Source: Cryptomeria japonica
Taxonomy: Eukaryota; Streptophyta; Pinopsida; Cupressales; Cupressaceae
NCBI RefSeq assembly: GCF_030272615.1
Contig: NC_081415.1
Span: forward strand, 260,894,425 to 260,958,424
Reading direction: 5' to 3'
Length of the DNA stretch: 64,000 nt
Shown here: positions 1 through 12,080 of the stretch, in pieces
Layout: every line of letters begins with the position of its first letter
Numbering within the stretch: the first letter of the stretch is position 1
Notes under the pieces: model-generated
What the model was told of the DNA's origin: nothing
Seen by the model: the letters and a program-made list of their open reading frames with translations, nothing else
Databases searched by the model: none
Position numbers and translations under genes: made by a program

Positions 1-232
1 ACCTCAGTGCTATGGGATTCCGAAGCTCCGAAGTCAAAACCAAAGAAAATAAAAAGGGACCTCAGGGCTCCGGGATTTCAGAGTTCCGAGGTCAAAACCA
101 AAGAAAAGAAAAAGGGACCTCGGGACTCCGGGACTCTGAAGTTCTGAGGTCAAAAACCAAAAAAGTACAAAGAGACCTCGGGACTCCGAGACTCCGGAGT
201 TCCAAGGTCAAAGGGCAGAAAGAAAGAATGAA
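1..232. repeat. 58-bp tandem repeat array, about four copies, cut by the window edge
   Basis: Units begin with ACCTC at about 1, 59, 117 and 175, giving a 58-bp period. Each unit has a G/C-rich half containing variants of GGGACTCCGGGACT and an A-rich half resembling GTCAAAACCAAAGAAAAG. The fourth unit decays after about 215. The 90-codon frame at 12-284 is open only because the period and composition avoid stops, and I do not consider it a gene. The array probably continues to the left of the window. It could be a satellite or the tandem part of an LTR. Confidence 0.85.
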
Positions 233-2651
233 GAAACAAAAAGGGAACCCAAATTTCAATGCAAGGAGACTAATGGGGAAATAGATATGCAAGGCATAAC
301 AAGACCTTTTCTTGCTGGACAAAAATCAGCTTTTAGAAGATTGAGTCTTGGTAAGATAGCCTTCTATTTTTGTGTCTAATGCACTTCCCCACCTTACACT
401 TACCTTTTTAGTTTCCTTTTTTAGAAAGCTCTCATCATCCTTTTCCAAGGAATTTAGAAAGTGTGAGAAGAGTCTACTTAGGAGAAAAATTCAAACTTAG
501 AATACATCACCCACTCTTCAATCTTGGAGATCAAGAGTTGTTGAATGAATTGAATTTTTAAGAAGAAATTTAGCTAGGTAAAAAGCTTGTAGTTGGGGAA
601 ATCTTGTTGGCTTGGGTTGGAGGCTCTTCATCAAATCTTCATATCATATTCCATTGCAGGAGTTGAGGTTGGTGTATTGTCACCCTTAGGATTTAAATGC
701 ATATTTTGGCTTCTTTATGTGGAAATATGCATGTTGTAAAATCAATTATTTGTGACTAGAGTTTTGTGTTAGTGTGATTCTTCATTGAATTATTGCATAG
801 TGTAGTATGATTTTCTTGAATGTTGTTAATGGGAGTCAAGAACAAACTCACCCTTGGGAGGGTAGAGTAGTCTTGGGGTGAAGGGAGTTTGGCAATCATA
901 GGGTGTAGAGTCTCTCTTCCAGGAAGAGAGGGAAACAAGGATCTTGGATCCTTGCTACATTTTATTTTATTTAAATTGGGGGTCATAAGGGAGGATTTGA
1001 CTTGAAATCCTTAGGGAGTCATAAGGGATTTTTTTAATGGTCATGAGAGACCAAGTTTGGAAGGAGATTTTTGGCCTTGTGTTAGCTTTGGTTATTGTAA
1101 TATACTTGCAGATCTCCCCATGTCTAGTCCACCTTCACCTCTCTTTAAAAATGTCATTTTATGACTGTGTTAAGCTTGGAAAGGAAGTTTTTGTGTTGAT
1201 TGGTTCCTCTTTGTATTCTAGAAAATGTGTATGTGCTAAGCTTGTATGTAACCTATTTGGTACCTAGTTCTCCCAAGCTCGGGGGTGGCCTCTTGTAGGC
1301 CTAGGTTGGGAGGTGAGCCTCCATGGTCACAACAAAAGGAGTTATTTTATTTGCAGGTCTCCATATTGAATGTAGAAGGTGGAAGAAAAAGAATTATCTA
1401 TGTGGTTGATGTGAGGAATGATATCAAGTTGCAACTTCAAGATTATTTTAGTTTTAGCTTATTTTCAAGTGACTAGTGAAATCTGGAAAATGAGTGTAAA
1501 AAGGAAAGAAACCTATGTATTTCTCTTACCTACTATTGAGTTTTAGAAAGAAAATGCATGTGAAAGAAATGTATTTATTTCATTAATATTTAGTAGCAAA
1601 AGGAAAGAGACAAGAAATGTATAGTATTACTATTGTAATTCTTATTTGAATAAATACAAAGTTGGAAAAGATTTACATTTTTTAAATGGCAAGGAGATGT
1701 AGTTTTCAGATTTAAGTTAATGTTAAAATAAAGGAAACTTGGCAATCACTAAACTAGTATTACATTATTTAAATTATGTTTAAGCTCATAGTTAGTTTTT
1801 ATTCTGTTGGTAAACAGATTTGTCACTTTGAAATCTTTTACTATGTGCCCAATGGAGGAGTGACAAAAAGCTCCCAACAGTTGGAGAGATCGTTTTGTGG
1901 GACATGATCTTCCTTTGCGTTTGAGAGGGGCAGCTCCCTCGTATGATAGGGGTATTTATATTTTTTAGAATAATTAACCTTGCGAATGAAAATAGAAAAT
2001 TACTATGAATGGATTTAGAGGGAATCTTCACAACAAACATACGATTGCCACTTGGATTCCATTGACTTTTAAACCTATCACTATCAACTCTAGACTATGC
2101 ATGAGGAGAGAGTGATACAAAACATTTGATTTGCATAACGTTTATATATTTATGAGATACCAAAGAACTTTTAACGTTATATGACCATTGTCTTCATGAA
2201 ACTGGGAAAGTAATTTGCAGGCTTGCTATTGCAATATCATACGATAATCACATAACATCAAGCAAATGAACACTTAACAATTGTAGGAGCACTCCCAATT
2301 TGCCTTGTATTCAAAAATGATGAAATAATACAATCCAAAATTTTCAGCTGTCCCAAAATCATAAAATCCAAAAAAATCATTTTTCATCTACGTTTCTAGC
2401 ATTTATAGTCTCTCCAAATAACTACCTCATAATTAACTTGATTTTGAGTTAGTAACTAACTCATTTCTATGCAAATTACAATAAGTTAATAACTAGCACA
2501 TTGATGCGCTGAAATAGTCAACCTATTAACCTTGACTCTATGCCTATGGAAAAATCAGCCATAAACTGAAGACTAACCACATATCACATAACAAAATAAA
2601 ATATACAAAGATGTGAACATGATGTCACTTTTTGACATTCCAAAAAGTATG
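233..2651. other. AT-rich stretch with no supported gene
   Basis: Only short frames below 85 codons occur here, on both strands, with no recognisable protein family. A short echo is visible: TACTTGCAGATCTCCC near 1105 and TATTTGCAGGTCTCCA near 1350. I found no LTR pair, terminal repeat or RNA gene. The stretch is probably old repeat DNA, including the 3' flank of the decayed frame at 2652-6128. Confidence 0.5.
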
Positions 2652-5600
2652 CTAACTGATTATTTTCTTTTGTTGAATTGGTGCTTTGGCTTTGAATGAC
2701 TTGTATGCTTTGAGTGCGTCCACCATGAACTTGTACCTGGGAATGATCACATTATCCATTTTTAGTTTGGCAATTGCTTGATTATCTTGAATATTGACCA
2801 AATCCCAAAAATATGAAGACATATCACAAGCTTCTAAGGCAACTGAAACAACACTGAGTCTCTTCATCTTATTTGCATCTGACACCTGTACATCTGTTAA
2901 CTCATAATTAATTCTGTCATGAACCTTGGTTAAGAGCAGTTACTTGTCCATTTGCTGAAATTGCTCTTTTATTGATACATCACCAATGACATTCATTGTA
3001 TCTTCTTTAATCTTCATCTTTATCTATTCACAAGCTATCAAGAGTTTTTGGTATTCATCCAAGCATTGCTTGATATTCTCAATTTTCCAACTTATACTTC
3101 TACACCATGTATGTGACTGATTTTCTTCTTTATGAGAGAAGACCATCTCAGCAATGAGTACATTCTTGTCTATTTTTGCCATCTTTTGGAATTCCTGTAA
3201 AGTATCTTGCCAAGACATCTCTTGCTCTTTAGCATTCTTCAATTCTGCTGCAATTTCTTGTTCCTTTTTCTCGATAATTCCTCTAGTGTGTGTCAATGTA
3301 GAAGTTGAAGCCAGCTCCAATTGTGTATCTGAAGAATCCACAATAGATTTGATGTAGGATGAAAGAACTTGAATTTGCTGCTTAAGTTGATCCTTCATTT
3401 CCTTATCTTTATTTGCTTTATCGATAAGGACAGTTACTGAAATTTGAAAATTATGAACAGCTCCCTCATGTGTTGTAGGACCAAGATCTAGCTATCTCAT
3501 ACTAAAATCAGCCTCATTAGCTTCAATTATATCTTTTTCGACAATTGGCTGAGCTATTTCAACACATAAGTTCCCTGAGGATGGATTAATCCCCAATCTA
3601 GATGCAACTTTAGTTTTCTTGGATTTAGCTATCCTGTGAAGTACAGGACCAAGATCCAACTGTGTCATACTAAAATCAGCCTCATTAGCTTCATTTATAT
3701 CTTTTTCGACAATTGGCTGAGCTATTTCAACACATAAGTTCCCTGAGGATGGATTAATCCCCAATCTGGATGCAACTTTAGTTTTCTTGGATTTAGCTGT
3801 CCTGTGAAGTACAGGACCAAGATCCCGCTATGTCATACTAAAATCAGCCTCATTAGCTTCATTTATATCTTTTTCGACAATTGGCTGAGCTATTTCAACA
3901 CATAAGTTCCCTGAGGATGGATTAATCCCCAATCTGGATGCAACTTTAGTTTTCTTGGATTTAGCTATCCTGTGAAGTACATTCGCGATTGTATCAAAAC
4001 TAGGAGTTACCAGCTGAACATTTCTCTTTTTATTATGTAAACTCTGTTGTAACCAAAATGATGAGGATGATGGCAATGATTCTTGATTGTTCACATATGC
4101 AGAGGTTAAAGATGTTAAATTATTTGGGAAGGGCGGAGACTGAATTTCAGCTTGAGCATCGTTTATTTCAAATTCCTCATGAATATCAAAATCATCATGT
4201 TGGGGTGAAGAAATAATGATAGCTGGTGAGACGAAAGGAAATTGCTGACTTTCAATACTGGGAGGATGCTGGGGTGAAGTGATTTCCAATTCATCTTCAA
4301 GTTCTTGAACAAGATTCACCATTTTTCCCTTTGTCTTTGATCTCTTCTTCTTTATGACAAAGCTAACTTCACATGCCTTGGCAAGATCCTTGCCTTTTTC
4401 TGGATCTTCTCCATCATCGCCTTCTTTGGAAACATTTTGGTGTGAAGCCATCCCTGGATTAGATCTCTGCGAATTAGCTGGAATGGAAGAACTTCCCTGT
4501 GCCCCATTTCTATCCTTTGAGGAATTAGCTTTATTTGAAGGTCTAGTTGCCGTAGACTCGATCCTCTTGCCTTTAACCCATTCGAAAGTCCTTCGAACCA
4601 CATAAGTTGATCTTTCTTGAATACTCCTTATTTTTGGAATTGACCAATTGATGGGTGGAAGTGGAAGAAGCTGAATCTTTTCAAAGTAGAAACCATCGAT
4701 CAAATCAGATTCATCATCTTCAATGCCATTTACATTTATTTCAATTCTATAATCAATTATCTGCTTAATAGAAAATCTCATCCAATCTCTTTTCCGCACT
4801 TCAAAATCATCTTCACAGTCTTGCCAAAAATCTTCCATATTAGGAAAGTGTTCAAATCTGACACCGAGCTCTAACTCTCCTGTAGCATATCCTTTGCTAT
4901 CAAAGGGAAATCTCATCTCATAAGGATACAAGTGAATCTTTGTTATAGACCTCTTGATACTTTGTGCGTCTGAATGGTTCTGACAGCTATAATAACCAAG
5001 TCCAATGGGAAAAGAAATAATACCCTTTCTTTTATTCCAACAAATTTTGTTGACTTGTGCAATCTGTCGGCAAACCTCAATGAGAACCAACTTATCTTCA
5101 ACAAACCTTGGCAACATGAGAGGGAAGCCATCATAACTACCTATCCGAATGTATGTGAACCTCGGAAACTGTATAAAATAACTACCAAATTTTTGAATCA
5201 GTGCTGCTGCTTCTAAGGATATTCTGAGTCCAATATTTCCCTGTAGTTCTCTTACTGTCAACATAGTGAAAGCATCATTAATCCTCCTGAAGTGATGATA
5301 ACTTTCCTCTAGCTGCAATTATGGATGATAATTGTAGATTTGGGTCATATCTTCATAAATGCCTTCAACATTTAATCCTAGCCATTTATTCATCCCAGCA
5401 ATAGCATAAAAGAGGTACGATGTCATGTAGAAGTTATTATTGTCCTTTAGTTTGAGTAACTGATCGCAAAGATTATCGTTGATAATCTCAGTCTAATTAA
5501 TGAACTGTATGCCCTCACATATGATATTAATAAATAAGAACATCCATCCTTCCAAGTCATTTGAGTCTTCATTTCCCGTGACCCGATTCAAGAAAATCAC

Positions 5601-6128
5601 CATATTAGCAATATCTTCCATCAGTAGAGACCTGTGAATTATTTTAGGAAGCTGTGTTTTTCCTTTCCTTGGCTTTGCTAACCATTTTCTGGCTATGCTA
5701 TTCAAGCACTGGGTTTCATTGTCAATAAAATAACTTTCGGCATATTCCCTGTTTACCTCCGTGAACTGATCTTTGAAAGGTAACCTGAAAGTTATAGCAA
5801 TAGAAAATGGATCAAGTTTGGCGACCACACCACCTTCTGTTGTGTTGATTTCCTTTGTCTCCAGATTAAATGCTTTCATGCATTCTAGAACTAACTCCGA
5901 ACATTGAGCCGATGTGGGATATCCTGCTATGTGAGCTAGTCCACTGTCTAATAATCTCTTAGCTGTCAAAGTCTTATCTTCCCTTGCCATCATTTTCCCA
6001 AAATCTGCAAGACTTACATTTCCCAGCTTGGTATCTCCAATATCTGGAAGTGAACATTTGAGAATGGGAGCATAATTGGGACTATGGAACTTGTATCTCA
6101 TTATGCCAAAATGAAAAATAATACCCAC
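2652..6128 (-). pseudogene. Large decayed reading frame of unknown family with internal repeats and coiled-coil tail
   Basis: One minus-strand reading frame runs for roughly 1,150 codons from 6128 to 2652. It is interrupted by in-frame stops near 5493, 5319, 3828, 3492 and 3024 and shows little sign of large frameshifts. The N-terminal part (6128-4700) is globular, with phrases such as KLDPFSIAITFRLPFKDQF. It is followed by a charged, Ser/Pro-rich linker (about 4600-3990), then three copies of a 56-residue repeat, then a Glu/Lys/Gln-rich probable coiled coil (3398-3024) and a final helical stretch (2885-2652). I do not recognise the family. Globular head, disordered middle and coiled-coil tail resemble the accessory frame of the Gypsy element at 42660-45430, so a retroelement accessory gene is plausible but unproven. 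The start codon is uncertain. Confidence 0.6.
3481..3981 (-). repeat. Three tandem 168-bp units encoding a 56-residue repeat
   Basis: Units start at 3481, 3649 and 3817, an exact 168-bp period (56 codons), so the repeat keeps frame. Each encodes SKKTKVASRLGINPSSGN followed by VEIAQPIVEKDI and EANEADFSM. Copies differ by only a few bases. Two of the unit junctions carry a stop where the third copy has Gln or a similar codon. The near identity suggests recent duplication or gene conversion. Confidence 0.9.
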
Positions 6129-7276
6129 ACAACACTATTTTAAAGAGGATTGATAACTTTGTCAAAACATTTCGTGTGTTTTCTCCATATATTGAAAGCC
6201 TTCCGATATCAAGACATTTCCCATCGTGACATAAATCTTGTTTTGATTATTCGCCTCAACTTTCACCCTGATTTGCAATATCTGGCTACTGGAGTGGTTG
6301 CATCAACAAAATCTGACAAAAATTATCTCTGCGACTTGACTGAAAATCCATATCATTTGTTTTTAAAACTTATTTGAGATAACGTCATGGAGTGATTGAT
6401 TTCCTCTTATCGTTGGCAAGGAGGATGCTAGAAAAAGTCATGAAAATAAAACGTGTTTATTATTATGCCAAGAGACCACGTTACTTTGGGGAATTCTGCC
6501 AAACAGTTAACGTGCATTGTCAACAGTTAACAGGCATTGTCAAACAGTTCACGTGCATTGTCTGTGCATTCCACATTTCCCATGATTTGCAGCAGCATTT
6601 AAAAAAATGATATCAAAGACCAGCTCTATTGGAAACAACATTTAGTTCACACACCTTGTCACATTATCATTCCTTGAGACCACGTAATTGTGAGGGATGA
6701 TGCCAAATAGTGTATGTGTACTGCTGATAATCTCGGTATTCTTTGGGGAATTCTGCCAAACAATTAACATGCATTGTCAAACGCGTTTCCTATGCTTCCC
6801 TGGTGCATTCTTATCTGCCACAATATTCTGTCAAACAGTTCACATGCCACGTCAAGGCTCCCATGATTTGCATTTGACGTGTTCCATATCTCCTTGAGGC
6901 GGTCTTCCAAACAGTTAAACACCTGTGAGTGGCATTAATCCAAACACTTTGAGAGCTTCCTCGCAAACTCCATTCCATGCATATCCTGTATTCATCGCAT
7001 CCCCTGAGACCACGTTTCTTTAAGGAATTTTGTCAAATGGTTCGCATGCATTTTCTGTGCATTCAAGCATCTCATGAATATTGTCTATTCTTCCTCATTC
7101 TGCAACATTCAAACATGTTACGTATATTGGCTATTAGAGTAGTCATGACTACAACATCTTATGCGATTCCCTCTCTTCTTCAATGCTTTGATGAACGCTC
7201 ATAACTTGCTCTCTAAATCCTTCTTTTATTTATTGTTTTTCTTTAATATCTTTCCTTTCTTTGATAAAATCAATAA
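6129..7276. repeat. Degenerate interspersed motif array upstream of the decayed frame
   Basis: The phrase GAGACCACGT recurs near 6471, 6676 and 7004. The phrases GGGGAATTCTGCCAAACA and GTGCATTGTCAA recur between 6485 and 6790. TGTGCATTC and CATGATTTGCA are also repeated. The units are irregular, roughly 200-330 bp apart, and diverged. No gene is supported. Because the array lies directly upstream of the minus-strand frame starting near 6128, it could be a leader or LTR-type regulatory region, but no LTR partner was found. Confidence 0.5.
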
Positions 7277-7512
7277 GAGGTTAAGAATGCTCAAAAATTG
7301 AGCATTTCTAACCTTCTTGACAAAGTGGGGCCCGAAAGGTTAAGAAATGGGGTTAGAAATGCTCAAATTTTGAGCATTCTTAACCTTTGGGGGATAGGTT
7401 AGAAATATGGGTTATAAATGCTCAAAAAGTGAGCATTTCTAACCTTTTTTTTTTTGGCAAAGGTTAAAAAAAAGAGGTTAAGAATGCTCAAAAACTGAGC
7501 ATTTCTAACCTT
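7277..7512. repeat. Array of four short palindromes (hairpin cluster)
   Basis: Four near-perfect palindromes of 35-38 bp lie at about 7278-7314, 7350-7387, 7410-7444 and 7475-7511. Each has arms resembling GGTTAGAAATGCTCA and TGAGCATTCTTAACC around a 2-4 base centre. Spacing is 59-72 bp. The intervening sequence carries extra half-sites (AGGTTA near 7337, 7396 and 7461). The cluster could be a small foldback or MITE-derived element, or clustered binding sites. No target duplication could be fixed. Confidence 0.8.
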
Positions 7513-8520
7513 GAGCTTCACGAACTATCCTTTAGACCTTAGAAACCATTGATCACAGCGAGGAAACAAGGGAGAGTGCAACCGATGCATTTGAACAACT
7601 TTTTAAGCACAAAAGATCAGACATATTAAAATAATTTAAAATATTAAATTATTATTTGAGAAATAATTTAAATATTTCAAATATATTGCTTTGGCCGGAG
7701 AAAAATGGCATAACTTTCAAACGGTAGGGAGTTAGGTTCTGAAATTTGAAACACATATCAATGAAAGGGAAAAAGGTCCACACGATTATTGACATCTCAT
7801 GAAAAAGCCTAGGATGAGATATTTAATCATTTTGGGGGCAACCGACACAAAAAATGGAAAGTTTAAAATATGCCAAAGTATGAACTGGGCTCAGGTGAAA
7901 GTTGGCCACACGACATAAAATGATGTTTAGATCCTGACTGTCATGCGATTTCCCTCAATTTATGGTAATTCTCAAAAACTCTTCCATTTTCAGGTTTTGG
8001 CTAGCAATGATCTTGGACAACGCACTCATTACCTACGCGTAAACACTCATTAGATCCCCCTCTGACCTTGGGAACAATTTAAAGATTTTAATAACAAGCA
8101 TGAAAAATATGAGGACAACATATTCTTGGAAAGTTCATTCTTAAAAAAAAAAAAAAAGGAAGAGATTAAATCTATTTATAGCATTTACATTTGTATCAAT
8201 ATAGGAAAATAAATTGCTTTGGAATAAGAAATAGTAGTTAGATTAATCCATGGCTAAGAAAGAATGTTATTATTATAATAGGAGGAAAGAGTTTTAATCT
8301 ACCTATTTATACCTCTATAAATGTTTTAAAATCTGTTTATTAGATATCCTAAAAAGTTCATATTTAAAAGTCATGTTAGTATTTCATATACTCTTATAAA
8401 ATTAATAGCATTTAAACTTGAAAATATATATATTTGATACATTTCTACTTTTTAACCTACAACTAGTTAATATAACCAGATGGAAATAAGTATTCTACTA
8501 AAGGTACTTATCAAAATATA
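7513..8520. other. AT-rich stretch with no supported gene
   Basis: No frame, repeat pair or RNA gene stands out. A 15-base A run sits near 8143. Base composition is strongly AT-rich from 8150 onward. Confidence 0.5.
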
Positions 8521-8768
8521 TATAGTAGTGAGGAGAAATACTCAAGATAGTGACATTTAATACCCCCATAAGTAGTTAAAGCGGTGATGATTAATTAGCG
8601 AGCAGGGGTAAGGGTTGAGACAACGGTGATATAGTAATGAGGAGAAATACTCAAGATAGTGACATTTAATACCCCCATAAGTAGTTAAAGCAATGATGAT
8701 TAATTAACGAGTAGGGGTAAGGGTTGAGACAATGGTGATATAGTAATGAGTACAAATACTCAAGTTGG
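8521..8768. repeat. 109-bp tandem repeat, a little over two copies
   Basis: The segment GAGGAGAAATACTCAAGATA starts at 8530 and again at 8639, a period of 109 bp, and the two full units are nearly identical. A third, truncated and altered copy (GAGTACAAATACTCAAG) begins near 8748. No coding function is visible. Confidence 0.85.
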
Positions 8769-8999
8769 TCTGTGTGAAGAAATAATAATATTATATATAA
8801 AGGAATCAATTCATAAAGTAAGAATTGCCATAAAAAATCTTGATCGTGTGGGAAAATAAAGAATACCATTTACATTGTATGAATCGATTAAATAAAAGGG
8901 GAGACATATATTATTATTTCTTTACAGAGACCAATATGAAACTCACTAGATAATTACTTCCACATATCCAATCTCTTTACTTCCACATTTCACTAGTTA

Positions 9000-9362
9000 G
9001 TATATATATGTGTACATATGTATATGTACAAATGTGCACATTTGTATATATATATGTACATATTGCCTATCCGTACATATGTATATGTACAGATGTGTAC
9101 TTATGTATATGTACATATGTGCACATTTGTACATATATATGTACATATTGGCTATCCATACATATGTATATGTACAAATGTGTACATATGTATATGTACA
9201 AATGTGCACATATGTACATATATATACATATGTATATATGTGTGTATATATATATATGTATGTATATGTATGTGTATATATATATGTGTGTGTATGTATA
9301 TGTGTGTGTGTGTATATATATATGTATATATATGTATATGTATATACATATATATGTATATG

Positions 9363-9413
<51 letters not shown>

Positions 9414-9415
9414 GA

Positions 9416-9469
<54 letters not shown>
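9000..9469. repeat. Compound microsatellite (TA, TG, CA, TATG), left half
   Basis: The stretch is built of ATGTACATATGTATATGT-type units, then TG and TA runs, a CA run (about 9367-9401) and a long TA run (9425-9469). Six-frame translation gives several long frames of Tyr/Ile/His/Cys/Val/Thr only, which are translation artefacts. The TA run ends exactly where the solo LTR begins. Confidence 0.95.
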
Positions 9470-9473
<4 letters not shown>

Positions 9474-10670
9474 ACTACTTATCAAGTTGCCATTACTTTT
9501 ATATCCAAAGTCATTCTATATACTCTAGTCGGTTTCTACTACAGATATATTTAGTTGATATGCACAGTTTAGTCGGTTATAGAAGAAAGCAATCACAGAG
9601 CCCAGTATGCACCGAGCTGTCTACCGAGTATCATTCTATGTCTACCGAGCAGCAAAGATAATACACCGAGATGATATACACCGAGTGAAACGTGTTACCA
9701 GATTCATTGAACCTGGACACACATATGAAAACGTGTTACAAGATCGAGGAACATAGAACCATTATCACATTGGAAATTGCACTTAAAGATTGTGTATGAT
9801 TTTGAGTTTACCTAACCAATGAAATATTTTGTATAGTTATCCATTCGAGAAATCATGTTTGTAAGATCGAAGCAATGAATCAAATCACTGACATAAGAGA
9901 TCTATTTATACAGCATGAATTCAAGGTTAGAAAAACAAGTGTATAAGTGAGATATGGATATACATAAGTGCATGAAGTAAGACATGTGTGATGCATAAGA
10001 AAGCACTAAGTATTATGACTATTACAGAGACATAGAGGTCACCGAGAAGGATTTCAGAGAACAGTCAAAGTACAAAGTAAACAGAAGGATTTACCGAGTT
10101 ACTTTATGGATTACCAAGGTATTCTATAGGCAATGTAATCATATTTTGAGCACATAGAATCTACTATAACATTCCAGATGTAAAGTTGCAGATAGTTGTA
10201 AAGATTTTATTGAAAATTTTGAAGTTGTAAGAGAAACCTTTAACAGGGTAAAAGACTCTAATCAAATCTATAAATTGTAAAGCCTCTAACCAGGTGTAGC
10301 ATTTAGATCAAGTGTTGTAAAATCCTTTAGCAAGGTAGATCTAACAGATCTTGATACTCCTAACAGGGTAAGCTATCAAAAATAGCTAAACATGTAGCTC
10401 TAACCGAGCAACCTTTATTATTGCAGTAGTGAAGTTGTGGGTGTCATCCCCACCGCAGTTTTTCTCTCTAACCAAGAGTTTCTACATAACCAAAATATAA
10501 GTGTTATGGAGTGAATCATGTATGATTGTTATTTATTTGTTTTAGCTTTATGTTATGTTACAGCAGTTTTTGGTTTATGCATAACAGTAAAGGTATTGTT
10601 GAGAAAAGATTTTGAAGTATTGATTCACCCCTCCCCTCTCAGTACATTAACTTTCCATATTGGACCTAAC

Positions 10671-10671
<1 letters not shown>
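9470..10671 (+). mobile_element. Solo LTR of a Ty1/Copia-type retrotransposon
   Basis: This 1,202-bp segment starts TGTTACTAC and ends CCTAACA, the TG...CA termini of an LTR. Its right end, with TTGATTCACCCCTCCCCTCTC shortly before the terminus, has the layout seen at the ends of the Copia LTRs near 34461 and 59155. Flanks are TATAT and TATAC, compatible with a 5-bp duplication in TA-rich DNA. The motif ACCGAG recurs many times between 9606 and 10406. No internal coding region or second LTR adjoins it. The strand is inferred from the pyrimidine-rich end. Confidence 0.7.
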
Positions 10672-10755
<84 letters not shown>

Positions 10756-10805
10756 TGTATGTATGTATGTATGTATGTATGTATGTATGTATGTATGTAT
10801 GTATG

Positions 10806-10871
<66 letters not shown>

Positions 10872-10975
10872 CACACACACATATATATGTGTACACACAC
10901 ACACACACACACAGACATATATATATATATGTACACATATACATATATGTACATACATATACATATATATATATA
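10672..10975. repeat. Compound microsatellite (TA, TATG, TATATG, CA), right half
   Basis: A TA run (about 10677-10727) is followed by a TATG run (to about 10810), a TATATG run (to about 10868), then CA runs mixed with ATGTAC and ACATAT motifs. It continues the sequence type of 9000-9469 on the other side of the solo LTR. A smaller TA run lies at 11035-11051. The long frames here are artefacts. Confidence 0.95.
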
Positions 10976-12046
10976 ACCTATTTCAAAAACTAAGTATATG
11001 TATATACACCTTTCTGCAAATATAACATGTATGTATATATATATATATATAAAGGGACACCTTGGGTTAATTAAATAATTTTTATACCAAAGGAATCCTA
11101 ATAATTTTAAATATAGTAAAATGACCCTATTGGTTATTAGATACTCATGACTACTATTAAATTAATATTATTATAAATATTTTATATTAATATTAATATA
11201 ATAAAGTTGGAAAACTCGCAATTAAATAATACATTTAGCATTAAAGATTAAATGGTATTATTTGAGTTAATTTAATTAACTCTAAACGAAAGTGGACTTA
11301 AATAGTTATTTCTAGGAAAACCGGATTTTAATCCCTAGGAAAGTTATTTTTTAAATGAATGGAGCTATTTCAAGAACTTAAAGGTGAATTAATAAATAAT
11401 TTAAACAACCCAAATAAAGTAATTATTATTAACTCTAGAGATGGTACCTTTAATTTATTTCGAAGAACTATTCCCCATTGAGTCTAATGTAGAGCAATGG
11501 CTTAAGGGGTTAATTTACCCCACATAGTCAATGTTCATTGCATGTTGTCATTTCAATTAAAATTTTAAATAAAATATTTAGTCGCTCACATTAGAGATCA
11601 CATTAAGTTAACACTAGGAAAATTAAGTTAGTAAAACTAGGTAAGAATCCACATCTAAATTATGTAAACATGGGTAATCAAGCCATGTTTTAAAAAAAAA
11701 TTGTTGTTGTGTTTTTGCCTTAAAGTTTGGGCACTACACTACAAATCAAATCATGTCCTTTTTCACACTAACATGTACCAAGTTGTTTAATGCAAGATCT
11801 CTTTCACCATTCCCAAATTGAAAGGATATCAACATTTAACATTCAAAATGAATGAAACATGGCGCCAATAGATGTAAGCCTCTCATATCGAAGGTAGATA
11901 AAATAAACCATCCATTCCTATAACAAAGGGAATATGTTGAAAGACATAAAACCATTTCATGTATCTCTCCATTTATAATTCCTCAAAATTAAATCCATAG
12001 CTCAAGGCCAATAACAAGGAGAACAATGGAATTCAGTAAAAACACA
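10976..12046. other. AT-rich stretch with no supported gene
   Basis: No long frame and no recognisable element end are present before the CACTA terminus. The last three bases, 12047-12049 (CCT), are the left copy of the CACTA target duplication. Confidence 0.5.
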
Positions 12047-12049
12047 CCT

Positions 12050-12080
12050 CACTAGTACATTCGGGTCAAAATTTCGACGG
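12050..12080 (+). repeat. Left terminal inverted repeat of the CACTA element
   Basis: CACTAGTACATTCGGG followed by TCAAAATTTCGACGG matches the reverse complement of 33109-33139 with few differences and a one-base shift in the G run. It is preceded by the CCT duplication. Confidence 0.92.

Noticed and set aside
12-322. 90- and 76-codon frames over the 58-bp tandem array
   Set aside because: Open on both strands because of the repeat composition; no domain.
4352-5216. Secondary frames on both strands over the unknown large frame
   Set aside because: Overlap the single long minus-strand frame and lack its continuity across stops.
7277-7512. CRISPR array
   Set aside because: Spacing and repeats superficially regular, but the units are palindromes with variable AT-rich gaps in a plant genome and no cas-like gene is present.
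9008-9554. Several 80-178 codon frames on both strands
   Set aside because: They consist only of Tyr, Ile, His, Thr, Cys, Val and Met from TA/TG/CA microsatellite translated in all frames.
10518-11025. Frames of 88-152 codons
   Set aside because: Microsatellite translation. Only the first few dozen codons of one frame lie in LTR sequence, and they have no family resemblance.
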